NCBI GenBank assembly: GCA_023666615.1
Contig: JAMPBQ010000001.1
Location: 172,630 to 212,721, forward strand
Length of the DNA: 40,092 bases
Origin: Clostridium sp.
GTDB lineage: Bacteria; Bacteroidota; Bacteroidia; Bacteroidales; Muribaculaceae
Reading direction: 5' to 3'
Shown: piece after piece, positions 13,377-20,873 of the stretch
How positions within the stretch are numbered: position 1 is the first letter of the stretch
Layout of the letters: each line of letters opens with the position of its first letter
The notes under the pieces: model-generated
The model's database searches: none
The model's input: the letters and a program-made list of their open reading frames with translations, nothing else
What the model was told of the DNA's origin: nothing
Program-made: the position numbers and the translations under genes

Positions 13377-15641
13377 TCATTCCTGATTCCAATTCTGTAT
13401 GCGGTTTGCGGCCTTCACACCATCAATTTTCTTGACTTTAGCGCAGAGGTCCTCAACGACATGGGCATCAGCCACTCTTACCCACAAATCGCAGTTGAAT
13501 ACTTCATTGTCGGCCTCAATGTTTAGCTTTCGCAAATCCATATTAAGGTGCATGGAAATCATTTGCGTCAGCTCTTGCAGGATGCCGTGGCGGTCAATTC
13601 CCTCGATGTGGACATGGGCAAGGAATGTAGAACCGACGGCATCCCATTTGGCGGTGACGATGCGTGGACCATAGCTGCTCTTCAGGAGCATGGCGCGTGG
13701 GCAAGTGAGGGCATGCACCTCCACCTCATTAGAGTTGGTGACGAATCCAAGTACATCATCGCCGGGAATAGGCTGGCAGCAATCAGCCATCTTATAGTTG
13801 GGGTTGCCGTTCTCGTCGATTCGGAGCACGTAGGTCTCCTTCATATTGATTTTCGGACGTTCTTCGGCGAGAGGCTTGGGTGCGTCGTCCTTATCCTTCT
13901 TCTTGCCGATGGCAAGGAGCTTTTTGAGGAAAGAGTCGGAGGATTTTTCCGAGACACGCTTCAGGGTCTTTAACACATACTCGTTGAGCACGACCTCCTC
14001 GCTGCCAAGCTGATAGCAAAGCTCCTCCATATTCGGGACGTGGAACAGGCCGAGGAGCTTGGTGGAAATCTCGTTTGTCTCCTCGATGCCGTTCTCCTTT
14101 AGGAAATCGTCGATGATGGCCTTACCCTTCGCCACGATTGGCTGGCGCGTCTTTAACAAGGCCTTGCGCAGACGCGTTTTAGCCTTTGCCGTGGCGAGGA
14201 AATTCATCCATTCCGGCTGGGGCTTTTGCTGCTGAGAAGTGAGCACCTCCACCTGGTCGCCGCTCTTCAGGACAGTGCTGAGCGGAACAAGCTTATGGTT
14301 AACCTTTCCGGCTATGCATTTCGAGCCCAGGTCGCTGTGGAGGGCGAAGGCCACGTCGAGGACAGAGGCGTTGGAGGGCAGAGTGAGAAGCTCGCCTTTT
14401 GGGGTGAAAACAATAATTTCAGAGGCGAACAGGTTTAGCTTGAGCGTATCGAGGAAATCAATGGCCGATGGCTCGGGGTCATCGAGAATGTCCTTAATGG
14501 TCTGCAGCCAAACTGTGAGCTCCGACTCCTCGTCGCCCTCACCTATTTTATATTTCCAGTGGGCGGCGAAGCCCTTTTCGGCGATTTCGTCCATGTGGCG
14601 AGAACGAATCTGCACCTCCACCCAATTGCCGTCAGGGCCCATGACGGTAAGGTGCAGGGCCTGATAGCCATTCGCCTTCGGCGAGCTGACCCAATCGCGG
14701 GTACGCTCGGGGTGGAGCTTATAGATGTCAGTGATGGCGCTGTAAATGTTCCAGCAAATCTGCTTTTCCTTCGAAGGATCATCGCAATCAAAGACAATGC
14801 GGACGGCATATAGGTCGTAGACCTCGCTGAAGGGTATGTGCTTTTTCTCCATCTTTTTCCAGATGGAATATACCGACTTCACCCTAGCCTTTGCTTCATA
14901 CTTCAGGCCCATATCCTTAAGGCGCTGGTGGATTGGCAGGGCAAACCTTTCGTAGACATTGGCGCGGTTGGCCTCGGATTCGGCGATTTGCCTTGAAATA
15001 GTCTCGTAGGCGGCGGGGTGCTCGTACTTGAATGCCAGGTCCTCGAGCTCGGTCTTTATGGCGAAAAGGCCAAGCCTATGAGCCAGGGGGGCATAGATGT
15101 AGAGAGTCTCGCCGGCGATCTTGTACTGCTTGTTTGGCGCCATGGAGCCGAGGGTGCGCATATTGTGTAGGCGGTCGGCCATCTTGATGAGGACCACGCG
15201 TATATCCTCGCTCATGGTGAGAAGGAGCTTGCGGAAATTTTCGGCCTGGGCGGAGGCCTTGTCGCCGAAAATGCCGCCGGAAATCTTTGTGAGGCCGGCG
15301 ACGAGCTGGGCGATCTTAGGGCCGAAGTGGCGCTCAATGTCCTCGACGGTGTACTCCGTGTCCTCGACGACATCGTGGAGGAGGGCTGCGCAAATGGAAG
15401 TAGAGCCGAGGCCAATCTCTTGCTGGGCGATCTTAGCGACGGCGATAGGATGCAGGATGTAAGGCTCGCCGGAACGGCGGCGTATGCCTTTGTGGGCCTC
15501 CTTGGCGAAGGTGAAGGCCCGCTCAATGATCTCCACCTTTTTTCGGTGGTTGCTAGCCAGGTATCCGTTGAGGACATCGCGGAAAGCGTCCTCAATCATT
15601 TTGTCCTCTTCGGGAGTGGTGTATTTCGCTGCAGTATCCAT
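13377..15641 (-). CDS. spoT: Bifunctional (p)ppGpp synthetase/hydrolase RelA/SpoT
   Basis: 754 residues from ATG 15641 (MDTAAKYTTPEE). The open frame extends further upstream but without family similarity and across the likely promoter zone. Order: HD hydrolase domain (about 30-185) with intact ILHPIAVA, LLHDVVEDT (HD at 89-90) and ADRLHNMRTL, so hydrolysis is expected; RelA/SpoT synthetase domain (about 230-370) with YAVRIVFD, NGYQALHLTV and EVQIR; TGS domain (about 400-460); helical and zinc-finger-like region; C-terminal ACT domain (about 680-754). It makes and degrades the stringent-response alarmone. First gene of a three-gene operon with pgpH and gluQ. Upstream are two TAATATTGCG copies 13 bases apart (15708-15728 region) that partly resemble -7 boxes. 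Confidence 0.95.
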   Translation of the reverse strand: MDTAAKYTTPEEDKMIEDAFRDVLNGYLASNHRKKVEIIERAFTFAKEAHKGIRRRSGEPYILHPIAVAKIAQQEIGLGSTSICAALLHDVVEDTEYTVEDIERHFGPKIAQLVAGLTKISGGIFGDKASAQAENFRKLLLTMSEDIRVVLIKMADRLHNMRTLGSMAPNKQYKIAGETLYIYAPLAHRLGLFAIKTELEDLAFKYEHPAAYETISRQIAESEANRANVYERFALPIHQRLKDMGLKYEAKARVKSVYSIWKKMEKKHIPFSEVYDLYAVRIVFDCDDPSKEKQICWNIYSAITDIYKLHPERTRDWVSSPKANGYQALHLTVMGPDGNWVEVQIRSRHMDEIAEKGFAAHWKYKIGEGDEESELTVWLQTIKDILDDPEPSAIDFLDTLKLNLFASEIIVFTPKGELLTLPSNASVLDVAFALHSDLGSKCIAGKVNHKLVPLSTVLKSGDQVEVLTSQQQKPQPEWMNFLATAKAKTRLRKALLKTRQPIVAKGKAIIDDFLKENGIEETNEISTKLLGLFHVPNMEELCYQLGSEEVVLNEYVLKTLKRVSEKSSDSFLKKLLAIGKKKDKDDAPKPLAEERPKINMKETYVLRIDENGNPNYKMADCCQPIPGDDVLGFVTNSNEVEVHALTCPRAMLLKSSYGPRIVTAKWDAVGSTFLAHVHIEGIDRHGILQELTQMISMHLNMDLRKLNIEADNEVFNCDLWVRVADAHVVEDLCAKVKKIDGVKAANRIQNWNQE

Positions 15642-15774
15642 ATTCTCCAAGATTTTACGCGGCAAAGGGCGCCGCGACAGCCCAACAGAAAGAAAGCACG
15701 CAATATTAAACGCAATATTACGCGAAAATAATGAAAATTTCCCTAATCCACAAATTTTTCTTTGCGCCTTTACC

Positions 15775-15812
15775 AAAAAAGAATCGCCCTGACGGGAGAG
15801 CCAGGGCGATTC
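15775..15812 (-). terminator. Terminator of the rpmB-rpmG-DUF4295 operon
   Basis: GAATCGCCCTG (15781-15791) pairs perfectly with CAGGGCGATTC (15802-15812); on the minus strand six T follow (15780-15775). It separates the operon from relA/spoT. Confidence 0.85.
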
Positions 15813-15829
15813 GAATATTTTCTATCCAA

Positions 15830-15979
15830 TTATTTAAGGGCGTCTTTAACGGCGTCGTTGGGCACCATTTCCTCTTTGAAGATGTAGGCGCCAGTCTTGG
15901 GCGACTTCACCATCTTAATAACCTTGCTGTAGGTACGGCCCTCGCCTTTCTGCAGAGAGGCCACTGTTTTCTTTGCCAT
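15830..15979 (-). CDS. DUF4295 small protein (Bacteroidetes ribosomal-operon protein)
   Basis: 49 residues, MAKKTVASLQKGEGR...KDALK, translated directly from the minus strand. It is very basic in the first half (Lys-rich, including KVIKMVKSPKTG). Proteins of this type follow rpmB and rpmG in many Bacteroidetes genomes, so a ribosome-associated role is suspected, but the function is not established. The start is 13 bases past the rpmG stop, and the operon terminator follows 18 bases after its own stop. No zinc ligands or membrane segment. Confidence 0.85.
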   Translation of the reverse strand: MAKKTVASLQKGEGRTYSKVIKMVKSPKTGAYIFKEEMVPNDAVKDALK

Positions 15980-15992
15980 ATCTCAGTATGAA

Positions 15993-16181
15993 TTATTTAA
16001 TTTCTTTGTGTATGGTCATGCGCTTAAGGATGGGGTTGTATTTTTTCAACTCCAGGCGCTCGGGGGTGTTTTTGCGGTTCTTAGTTGTGATATAGCGCGA
16101 TGTACCGGGCATACCGCTAGCCTTATGTTCGGTGCATTCGAGGATAACCTGCACTCGATTGCCTTTAGCTTTCTTTGCCAT
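15993..16181 (-). CDS. rpmG: 50S ribosomal protein L33
   Basis: 62 residues. [37 protein letters not shown] and [11 protein letters not shown] match L33. It is the cysteine-poor form: only Cys16 remains of the two CxxC pairs of zinc-binding L33, so it should not bind zinc. It sits 2 bases after the rpmB stop. Confidence 0.96.
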   Translation of the reverse strand: MAKKAKGNRVQVILECTEHKASGMPGTSRYITTKNRKNTPERLELKKYNPILKRMTIHKEIK

Positions 16182-16183
16182 AA

Positions 16184-16447
16184 TTAGAAACCTATGATTT
16201 TAATGTCCTTATCAGTGATATATCCCTTTTCGGCAGCCAAGTTTATGGCAGTGTTAAGGCCGAGCTTGTTGATAGTGCGAAGCCCTTGAGCTGAAACAGT
16301 GAGGGTGATCCAGATGCCCTGCTCAACCCAATAGAACTTCTTGTTGAATAGGTTGACGTTGAATCTGCGCTTAGTGTGACGCTTTGAATGCGATACGTTG
16401 CAACCAGTAATCGCCTTCTTGCCTGTAATCTGACAAATTTTTGACAT
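16184..16447 (-). CDS. rpmB: 50S ribosomal protein L28
   Basis: 87 residues. [32 protein letters not shown] and [13 protein letters not shown] are diagnostic of L28. It is the first gene of rpmB-rpmG-DUF4295, with a promoter at 16576-16607 that leaves an mRNA leader of about 120 bases capable of a hairpin (16508-16545 region). Confidence 0.96.
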   Translation of the reverse strand: MSKICQITGKKAITGCNVSHSKRHTKRRFNVNLFNKKFYWVEQGIWITLTVSAQGLRTINKLGLNTAINLAAEKGYITDKDIKIIGF

Positions 16448-16575
16448 GGCTGTTGATGGTTTATCTAGTTTTTGTTATTATTTTTTGTTCGTTTCTCGAG
16501 GCCGCATCGCAGCTCATATCGCCAACTGACGCATCATTTCAGCCAGCTTTACAGGAGGGGCCGCAAAACAGAGTG

Positions 16576-16607
16576 CAAATTAAGCCATTTTTTTTTGGAT
16601 GACCAAA
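16576..16607 (-). promoter_or_regulatory. rpmB operon promoter
   Basis: TTTG (16607 to 16604), 20 bases, TTAATTTG (16583 to 16576): one mismatch to the -7 pattern. Predicted start near 16571. Apart from this promoter, the leader hairpin and a G8 run (16664-16671), the 230-base gap 16448-16677 shows nothing else. Confidence 0.5.
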
Positions 16608-16677
16608 TTTTTTGGGGAAAAGTTGCCGTAAAGGAGTGATTTTGCTTTTTTTGGCTCGCGCAAGGGGGGGGATATTT

Positions 16678-17157
16678 CTACAGATCGAGGACTTGGCGCT
16701 TGAAGGCGATCATTTTGAGGGCCGCCTCGGCGCATTCCTTGCCTTTGTCGCCTACGGGGCCTCCTGCACGGTCGAGGGCGTCTTGCTCATTGTCTACGGT
16801 GAGGACGCCGAATATCACGGGGATGTCGCAGTCGGCGTTGAGGGCCGTTACGCCCTGGGTAACGCTCTGGCATACATAGTCGAAGTGGGGCGTGCCGCCG
16901 CGGATGACTGTGCCGAATACTATGACGGCGTCGAACAGGGAGGCCTCTATGAGCTGGGAGGCGGCGAATGTGAGCTCTACAGCGCCGGGGACGTGGAAGA
17001 CTTGGCAATCGGCGCCCTGCTCAGCGAGTTTCTTTTGGGCTGAAGCCGCCATGGCGTCGTTGATGTGGCCGTTCCATTCGGCCGATACGATTGCCACGGA
17101 TGCCTGGTCTACTTTTGGGGCGGCATTCTGGGGCATATGCTGTTTTTTTGTTGCCAT
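16678..17157 (-). CDS. ribH: 6,7-dimethyl-8-ribityllumazine synthase
   Basis: 159 residues. It condenses the ribityl-aminopyrimidine with 3,4-dihydroxybutanone phosphate in the penultimate step of riboflavin synthesis. Seen: SAEWNGHI (25-32) for substrate stacking, HVPGAVELTFA (55-65), IRGGTPHFDYVC with the catalytic His (about 91) and PVIFGVLTVDNEQDAL. No other rib gene is in the window. It is flanked upstream by the hairpin-rich gap 17158-17410, in which no convincing promoter was found. Confidence 0.96.
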   Translation of the reverse strand: MATKKQHMPQNAAPKVDQASVAIVSAEWNGHINDAMAASAQKKLAEQGADCQVFHVPGAVELTFAASQLIEASLFDAVIVFGTVIRGGTPHFDYVCQSVTQGVTALNADCDIPVIFGVLTVDNEQDALDRAGGPVGDKGKECAEAALKMIAFKRQVLDL

Positions 17158-17193
17158 TGTTTTTGTTTTTTGTGGGGGGTATTATATTAGGAT

Positions 17194-17232
17194 GGACAAA
17201 TGCTGTAACCACAAGACGCCTCTACGAGGCTT
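17194..17232 (+). repeat. Dispersed 40-bp repeat, copy B
   Basis: Same as copy A (10259-10298) except for one missing C after ACCACAA. It ends in the hairpin GCCTC-TAC-GAGGC. The tail that follows copy A (GAGGCTTTGGTGTG-T7) has its counterpart about 115 bases further on (17348-17370), as if other hairpin units had been added between. Confidence 0.7.
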
Positions 17233-17253
17233 ACCTCCTTTTTATTATCAGAT

Positions 17254-17272
17254 CCCCAGGCTACGCCTGGGG
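17254..17272. repeat. REP-like hairpin CCCCAGGC-TAC-GCCTGGGG
   Basis: A perfect 8-bp stem with loop TAC. It is one of three hairpin types in this gap sharing the same loop, and has no T-run immediately after it. Confidence 0.65.
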
Positions 17273-17283
17273 TTAATCACAAT

Positions 17284-17302
17284 ATAGCCTCTACGAGGCT
17301 AT
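17284..17302. repeat. REP-like hairpin ATAGCCTC-TAC-GAGGCTAT
   Basis: A perfect 8-bp stem, loop TAC, 11 bases after the previous hairpin. Its inner GCCTC-TAC-GAGGC is identical to that of the dispersed repeat copies A and B. Confidence 0.65.
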
Positions 17303-17410
17303 GACTGAGGGTTTACAACACCTCATTATTCTCAATATTGTCTTTGCGAGGCTTTGGGTGAGTTTTTTCAACAGCCTCAAACTTAACGAAAGTGGGAATT
17401 GAACGAAGGC

Positions 17411-18043
17411 TCAACAATTTTCGGCTGCGCCGCGGCTGACTACGCCGAGGTAGCCGCCATGGTGGCGCTTCGCGTAGTCTTCACGGGTGAATCCGGTGGC
17501 GCGCATAGTGTTGACGACGAGCACGTCGCCAATTACGGTCATCATCGTTGTGGAGGTAGTGGGGGTAAGGCCAAGGGGACATACCTCTGGGGCTCCGCCC
17601 GTGGGAAGCACGACGTCGGCCTCGTGGGCGACGGGGCTGTCGGGGTTGCCGGTGATGAGGAGGATTGGGATATCAGAGTATAGTCGTCGGCCAAGGTCGA
17701 TCAATTCGAGGATTTCACGGGTCTTTCCTGAGTTGGAAATCAGCAGGAGGACGTCGTGTGGCTGGAGGATGCCGAGGTCGCCGTGCTGGGCCTCGCTTGG
17801 GTGGAGGTATACGGCGGGGGTGCCTGTGGAGGCGAAGGTGGTAGCGATGTTCATTGCTATCTGGCCGGCTTTTCCCATGCCAGAAGCCACGAGCTTTCCG
17901 CCCTTGGCGTGAACTCGGTCAAGGATAATCCACACGGCCTTGGCGTAAGCGTCCGTCACGGGAATATTCAGAATGGCCCGGCTTTCGGCCTTCAAAATTT
18001 CGCGCATCGAGTTTTCGATGTCGAGGTCTGATATCTTGGTCAT
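17411..18043 (-). CDS. kdsD: Single-domain (SIS) sugar-phosphate isomerase, arabinose-5-phosphate isomerase type
   Basis: 210 residues from ATG 18043 (MTKISDLDIEN). The longer frame would start upstream of the promoter at 18092-18122, so it is rejected. The SIS fold is evident: LVASGMGKAGQIA, YLHPSEAQHGDLG, LLISNSGKTREIL and the late His pair KRHHGGYLG. This pattern matches KdsD/KpsF, which converts ribulose-5-phosphate to arabinose-5-phosphate for Kdo synthesis. The two CBS domains of classical KdsD are absent; CBS-less isomerases are known. The exact substrate is inferred. Confidence 0.85.
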   Translation of the reverse strand: MTKISDLDIENSMREILKAESRAILNIPVTDAYAKAVWIILDRVHAKGGKLVASGMGKAGQIAMNIATTFASTGTPAVYLHPSEAQHGDLGILQPHDVLLLISNSGKTREILELIDLGRRLYSDIPILLITGNPDSPVAHEADVVLPTGGAPEVCPLGLTPTTSTTMMTVIGDVLVVNTMRATGFTREDYAKRHHGGYLGVVSRGAAENC

Positions 18044-18091
18044 GTCAGTGTAGACTCGATTACAAATTTTGTGCATATAAAAGTGCAACCG

Positions 18092-18122
18092 CAAAAATAC
18101 AAAATATTCCTGACATAACAAA
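18092..18122 (-). promoter_or_regulatory. kdsD promoter
   Basis: TTTG (18122 to 18119), 19 bases, TATTTTTG (18099 to 18092): a full match. It predicts a leader of about 43 bases and decides the start codon of the isomerase. Confidence 0.65.
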
Positions 18123-18157
18123 ATCGCAAAAATAACTCTCAAAAATTGAGAGTTATT
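18122..18157 (-). terminator. Terminator of the symporter gene
   Basis: AATAACTCTCAA (18131-18142) pairs perfectly with TTGAGAGTTATT (18146-18157) around a 3-base loop. On the minus strand T-rich sequence follows. It ends the symporter transcript just before the kdsD promoter. Confidence 0.75.
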
Positions 18158-18206
18158 CGGCGAATTATTTATACACTACCGCGTGAAGATATTTGGCGGG
18201 GGAGGG

Positions 18207-19589
18207 CTAGGGCTTGATGATTTGGGCGATGAATACGATGAGGATTAGGGCGGGGGCTAGGTAGCGGATAAGGAAGGCTATGAGGGCGGCGGAACGGCCG
18301 CGGAGGATACCGTGGTTGGTGAGCTCGCCGACGATGAAGCCACGGGGGAGGATCCAGCCAACGTAGATGCATATCAGGAGGGCGCTGATGGGCAGGAGCA
18401 TGTTGGTGGCGAAGGCGTCGAGAAAATCAAACAGCGGCATGGAGAAAAGCCGCAGGGACGGCACAGCGCCAAGGGAGAGGGAGCAAAGCGCACTGGTGAG
18501 GAGCAGGGGAAGCATCACAATAAAGCATGCGGCCTTTCGGGAGAGCCTGAAACGGTCGTGGACGAAGGCGACGGAAACCTCGGCCAATGAAATGGTGGAT
18601 GTGATGGCGGCCACGGCCAGAAGGAGGAAGAACAGCGCAGACCATAGGGTCGGACAGCCCATGCGCGTGAAAATTTCCGGCATGGTGACAAATATGAGGG
18701 TGGTGCCCTCGAGGGATGAAGCGCCATCGCCAATGTGGAAGCTCATCACGGCGGGGAATATTATAAGCCCCATTATGAAGGCCATCATAAAATCGAGGAG
18801 GGAAACGGACAGGGCAGTGCGGGTGAGATTTGTGTCGGAGGGGTAATAGGCGGAATACGTCACAAGTATGCCCATGCCAAGGCTAAGAGAGAAGAAGGCT
18901 TGGCCCAGGGCGTTGATGAGGACTGCGGGGGTAATCTTTGAAAAATCGGGCTTTAGGAAAAAGGCGAGGCCTTCCGAGGCGTTTGGAAGCGAGAGGGATA
19001 CAACACAAAAGATGAGCATCAGCACAAAGAGCAGGGGCATCAGGACATTTGACATTTTCTCTATGCCATTGCGGACGCCCATCAGCAGCACGGCGAGGTT
19101 GATGAACACAACGACGAAAGTCCAAAACAGAGGAGCCCAGGCGGAGGCCACGTATTGGCCCATTTTCTCGGCAAAGAAATTATTTTCCTGCGCCTGCCCC
19201 ATAGGCTCGAAGCCAGAGAAAAGGTCGCCCGAGATGGAGTCGAAGAGGTATTCCACAGTCCATCCGGCCACTACCATATAAAATGACAGAATCAAATATG
19301 AGGCGACGAGGCCAATGACGCCGGCGATCCACCAGCGGCTCTTAGGGGTAAGGTTCTTAAAATTGCCAACGGAGTCGCTGCGGCCGGCGCGGCCGAGCGA
19401 CAATTCGGCGAGCATCACGGGGATGCCCAAAATGAATACGCAGGCGATGTAGACTATGAGGAAGGCCGCTCCGCCATTGTTTTGCGCTTCAGCGGGGAAG
19501 CGCCACACGTTTCCGAGGCCTATGGCAGAGCCGACCGTGGCGGCGACCACGCCAAGCTTGCTGCCGAAGGTGGATTTATCTGATGACAT
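18207..19589 (-). CDS. Sodium-dependent transporter, neurotransmitter:sodium symporter (NSS/LeuT) family
   Basis: 460 residues, inner membrane, about 11-12 hydrophobic segments. The family signature at the first helix, GSAIGLGNVWRFPAEAQNNGG (split by the sodium/substrate site at about residues 20-40), is intact, as is the helix 6-8 region FSLSLGMGIL. Bacterial members carry amino acids with Na+. The substrate cannot be read from the sequence. It has its own promoter and terminator and lies between neuC and kdsD on the same strand. A role in nonulosonate metabolism is not indicated. Confidence 0.92.
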   Translation of the reverse strand: MSSDKSTFGSKLGVVAATVGSAIGLGNVWRFPAEAQNNGGAAFLIVYIACVFILGIPVMLAELSLGRAGRSDSVGNFKNLTPKSRWWIAGVIGLVASYLILSFYMVVAGWTVEYLFDSISGDLFSGFEPMGQAQENNFFAEKMGQYVASAWAPLFWTFVVVFINLAVLLMGVRNGIEKMSNVLMPLLFVLMLIFCVVSLSLPNASEGLAFFLKPDFSKITPAVLINALGQAFFSLSLGMGILVTYSAYYPSDTNLTRTALSVSLLDFMMAFIMGLIIFPAVMSFHIGDGASSLEGTTLIFVTMPEIFTRMGCPTLWSALFFLLLAVAAITSTISLAEVSVAFVHDRFRLSRKAACFIVMLPLLLTSALCSLSLGAVPSLRLFSMPLFDFLDAFATNMLLPISALLICIYVGWILPRGFIVGELTNHGILRGRSAALIAFLIRYLAPALILIVFIAQIIKP

Positions 19590-19626
19590 ATTGTGAATAT
19601 TGCAACCTATTGGATTAATTTTGCTA

Positions 19627-19660
19627 CAAAATTACACAAATTTCGGCATTCCACCAACAA
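19627..19660 (-). promoter_or_regulatory. Symporter gene promoter
   Basis: TAATTTTG (19634 to 19627) with TTTG (19660 to 19657) upstream, 22-base spacer; leader about 35 bases. It has the same form as the pckA promoter. Confidence 0.5.
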
Positions 19661-19706
19661 AACAAAGCTAAAATTAGACTTAAATAGCGACGCTTGCAGC
19701 TATTCT

Positions 19707-20873
19707 TTATGGCAGAGGGGCCAAATCGAAGAAACTTTTGCGGGAGAGGGCAGCTAGGTCGGCGCCCTTAAGGGCGTTGAATATTACCGAGGACGTGCCT
19801 TCCTTTTCGTAGGGATTTTCCGCTGCGCGGGCGATTTCCGCAGCTTCGGGCGAAAGGGCCCGGCGCAGGCCGGATACGATTGAGTCTTCATCGGAGGCGC
19901 AGTCAATCACCGACTTGCCGTGAGCGCGGCCACGCTGACGATCGCCGATGTTGAGGGTGGGCACATGCAATGATGGCGCCTCAATGATGCCGCTGGAGGA
20001 ATTGCCTATCACAGCCTCGGACATTGATATCAGCGACAGATAACGGCGCATGCCAAGCGATGCGAAGCATGAGCATCGTCCGTCACTGTTGCGGCAATAT
20101 TCCTCTATGGCTGAGCGAATGGGGTCGGAGCCGGGGTCGGAATTTGGCAGGGTGAAGATTACGCGCAGCTGCGGGAAATGGCTTAGAGCCCGGAGGAAGG
20201 CGTCGATCTCTTGCTCGGGGGCGAGCCGGCCAAGGGTGGCGGGATGATATGTGGCCACCACAAAGGGGGAATCGAGCCCAATGCCCAAAGAGACTTCCAA
20301 CTCGTCCTTTGGCATTGGGACGAGAGACTTGATATTCTCTACTCCCGGGGCGCCGGCCCATACGACGCGTGCCGGATTCTCGCCGAGCTGAATAACCCTG
20401 CTACGGTATTCCTCAGTGGCGGTGAAATGCAGGGAGGCCATTTTGGTGATGCTGTGGCGTAGGGCGTCGTCGACGGCGCCTTCCGTGATTTCTCCGCCGT
20501 GGATATGGGCGAGGGGGATGCGGCGAAGGAGACACACAACGGCCACGATGAACATTTCATATCGGTCGCCGAGCACCACCACAATGTCGGGGCTGAGCCT
20601 TGCCAAAGCGGCATCCATTCCGATCATCTCGGCCGACATGGCGTGGATTGTGGCGGAGGCGTCATCGCCCTTTCGGGGCATGGGCACCTTTTCGTCGATT
20701 TGGAATCCATCGGCCTCAATATCCCTGTAGGTGCAGCCATATTCAGGCAAGAGGTGCATGTTTGTGGCTATCACTTGCAGCAGGCAGTCGGCATCATCCC
20801 CCACCCTTTTCATTATTGGGGAAAGGAGGCCATAGTCGGCGCGTGTGCCGGTGACGAAGCATATCTTTCTCAT
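19707..20873 (-). CDS. neuC: UDP-N-acetylglucosamine 2-epimerase (hydrolysing), NeuC/LegG family
   Basis: 388 residues. It removes UDP and inverts C2 to give ManNAc (or the 6-deoxy-diacetamido analogue in the LegG branch), the precursor of a nonulosonic acid. Seen: FVTGTRADYGLL (6-17), VVLGDRYEM (98-106), AHIHGGEITEGAVDD (121-135), IGNSSSGIIEAP and the following RQRGRAHG loop. The start overlaps the neuB stop by 4 bp (ATGA). Last gene of neuD-neuB-neuC. Whether the product is sialic or legionaminic acid cannot be decided here. Confidence 0.92.
   Translation of the reverse strand: MRKICFVTGTRADYGLLSPIMKRVGDDADCLLQVIATNMHLLPEYGCTYRDIEADGFQIDEKVPMPRKGDDASATIHAMSAEMIGMDAALARLSPDIVVVLGDRYEMFIVAVVCLLRRIPLAHIHGGEITEGAVDDALRHSITKMASLHFTATEEYRSRVIQLGENPARVVWAGAPGVENIKSLVPMPKDELEVSLGIGLDSPFVVATYHPATLGRLAPEQEIDAFLRALSHFPQLRVIFTLPNSDPGSDPIRSAIEEYCRNSDGRCSCFASLGMRRYLSLISMSEAVIGNSSSGIIEAPSLHVPTLNIGDRQRGRAHGKSVIDCASDEDSIVSGLRRALSPEAAEIARAAENPYEKEGTSSVIFNALKGADLAALSRKSFFDLAPLP

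Noticed and set aside
15642-15776. N-terminal extension of RelA/SpoT by 45 codons.
   Set aside because: The extension is not family-like and lies in the promoter zone next to the preceding terminator; ATG 15641 gives the normal start.
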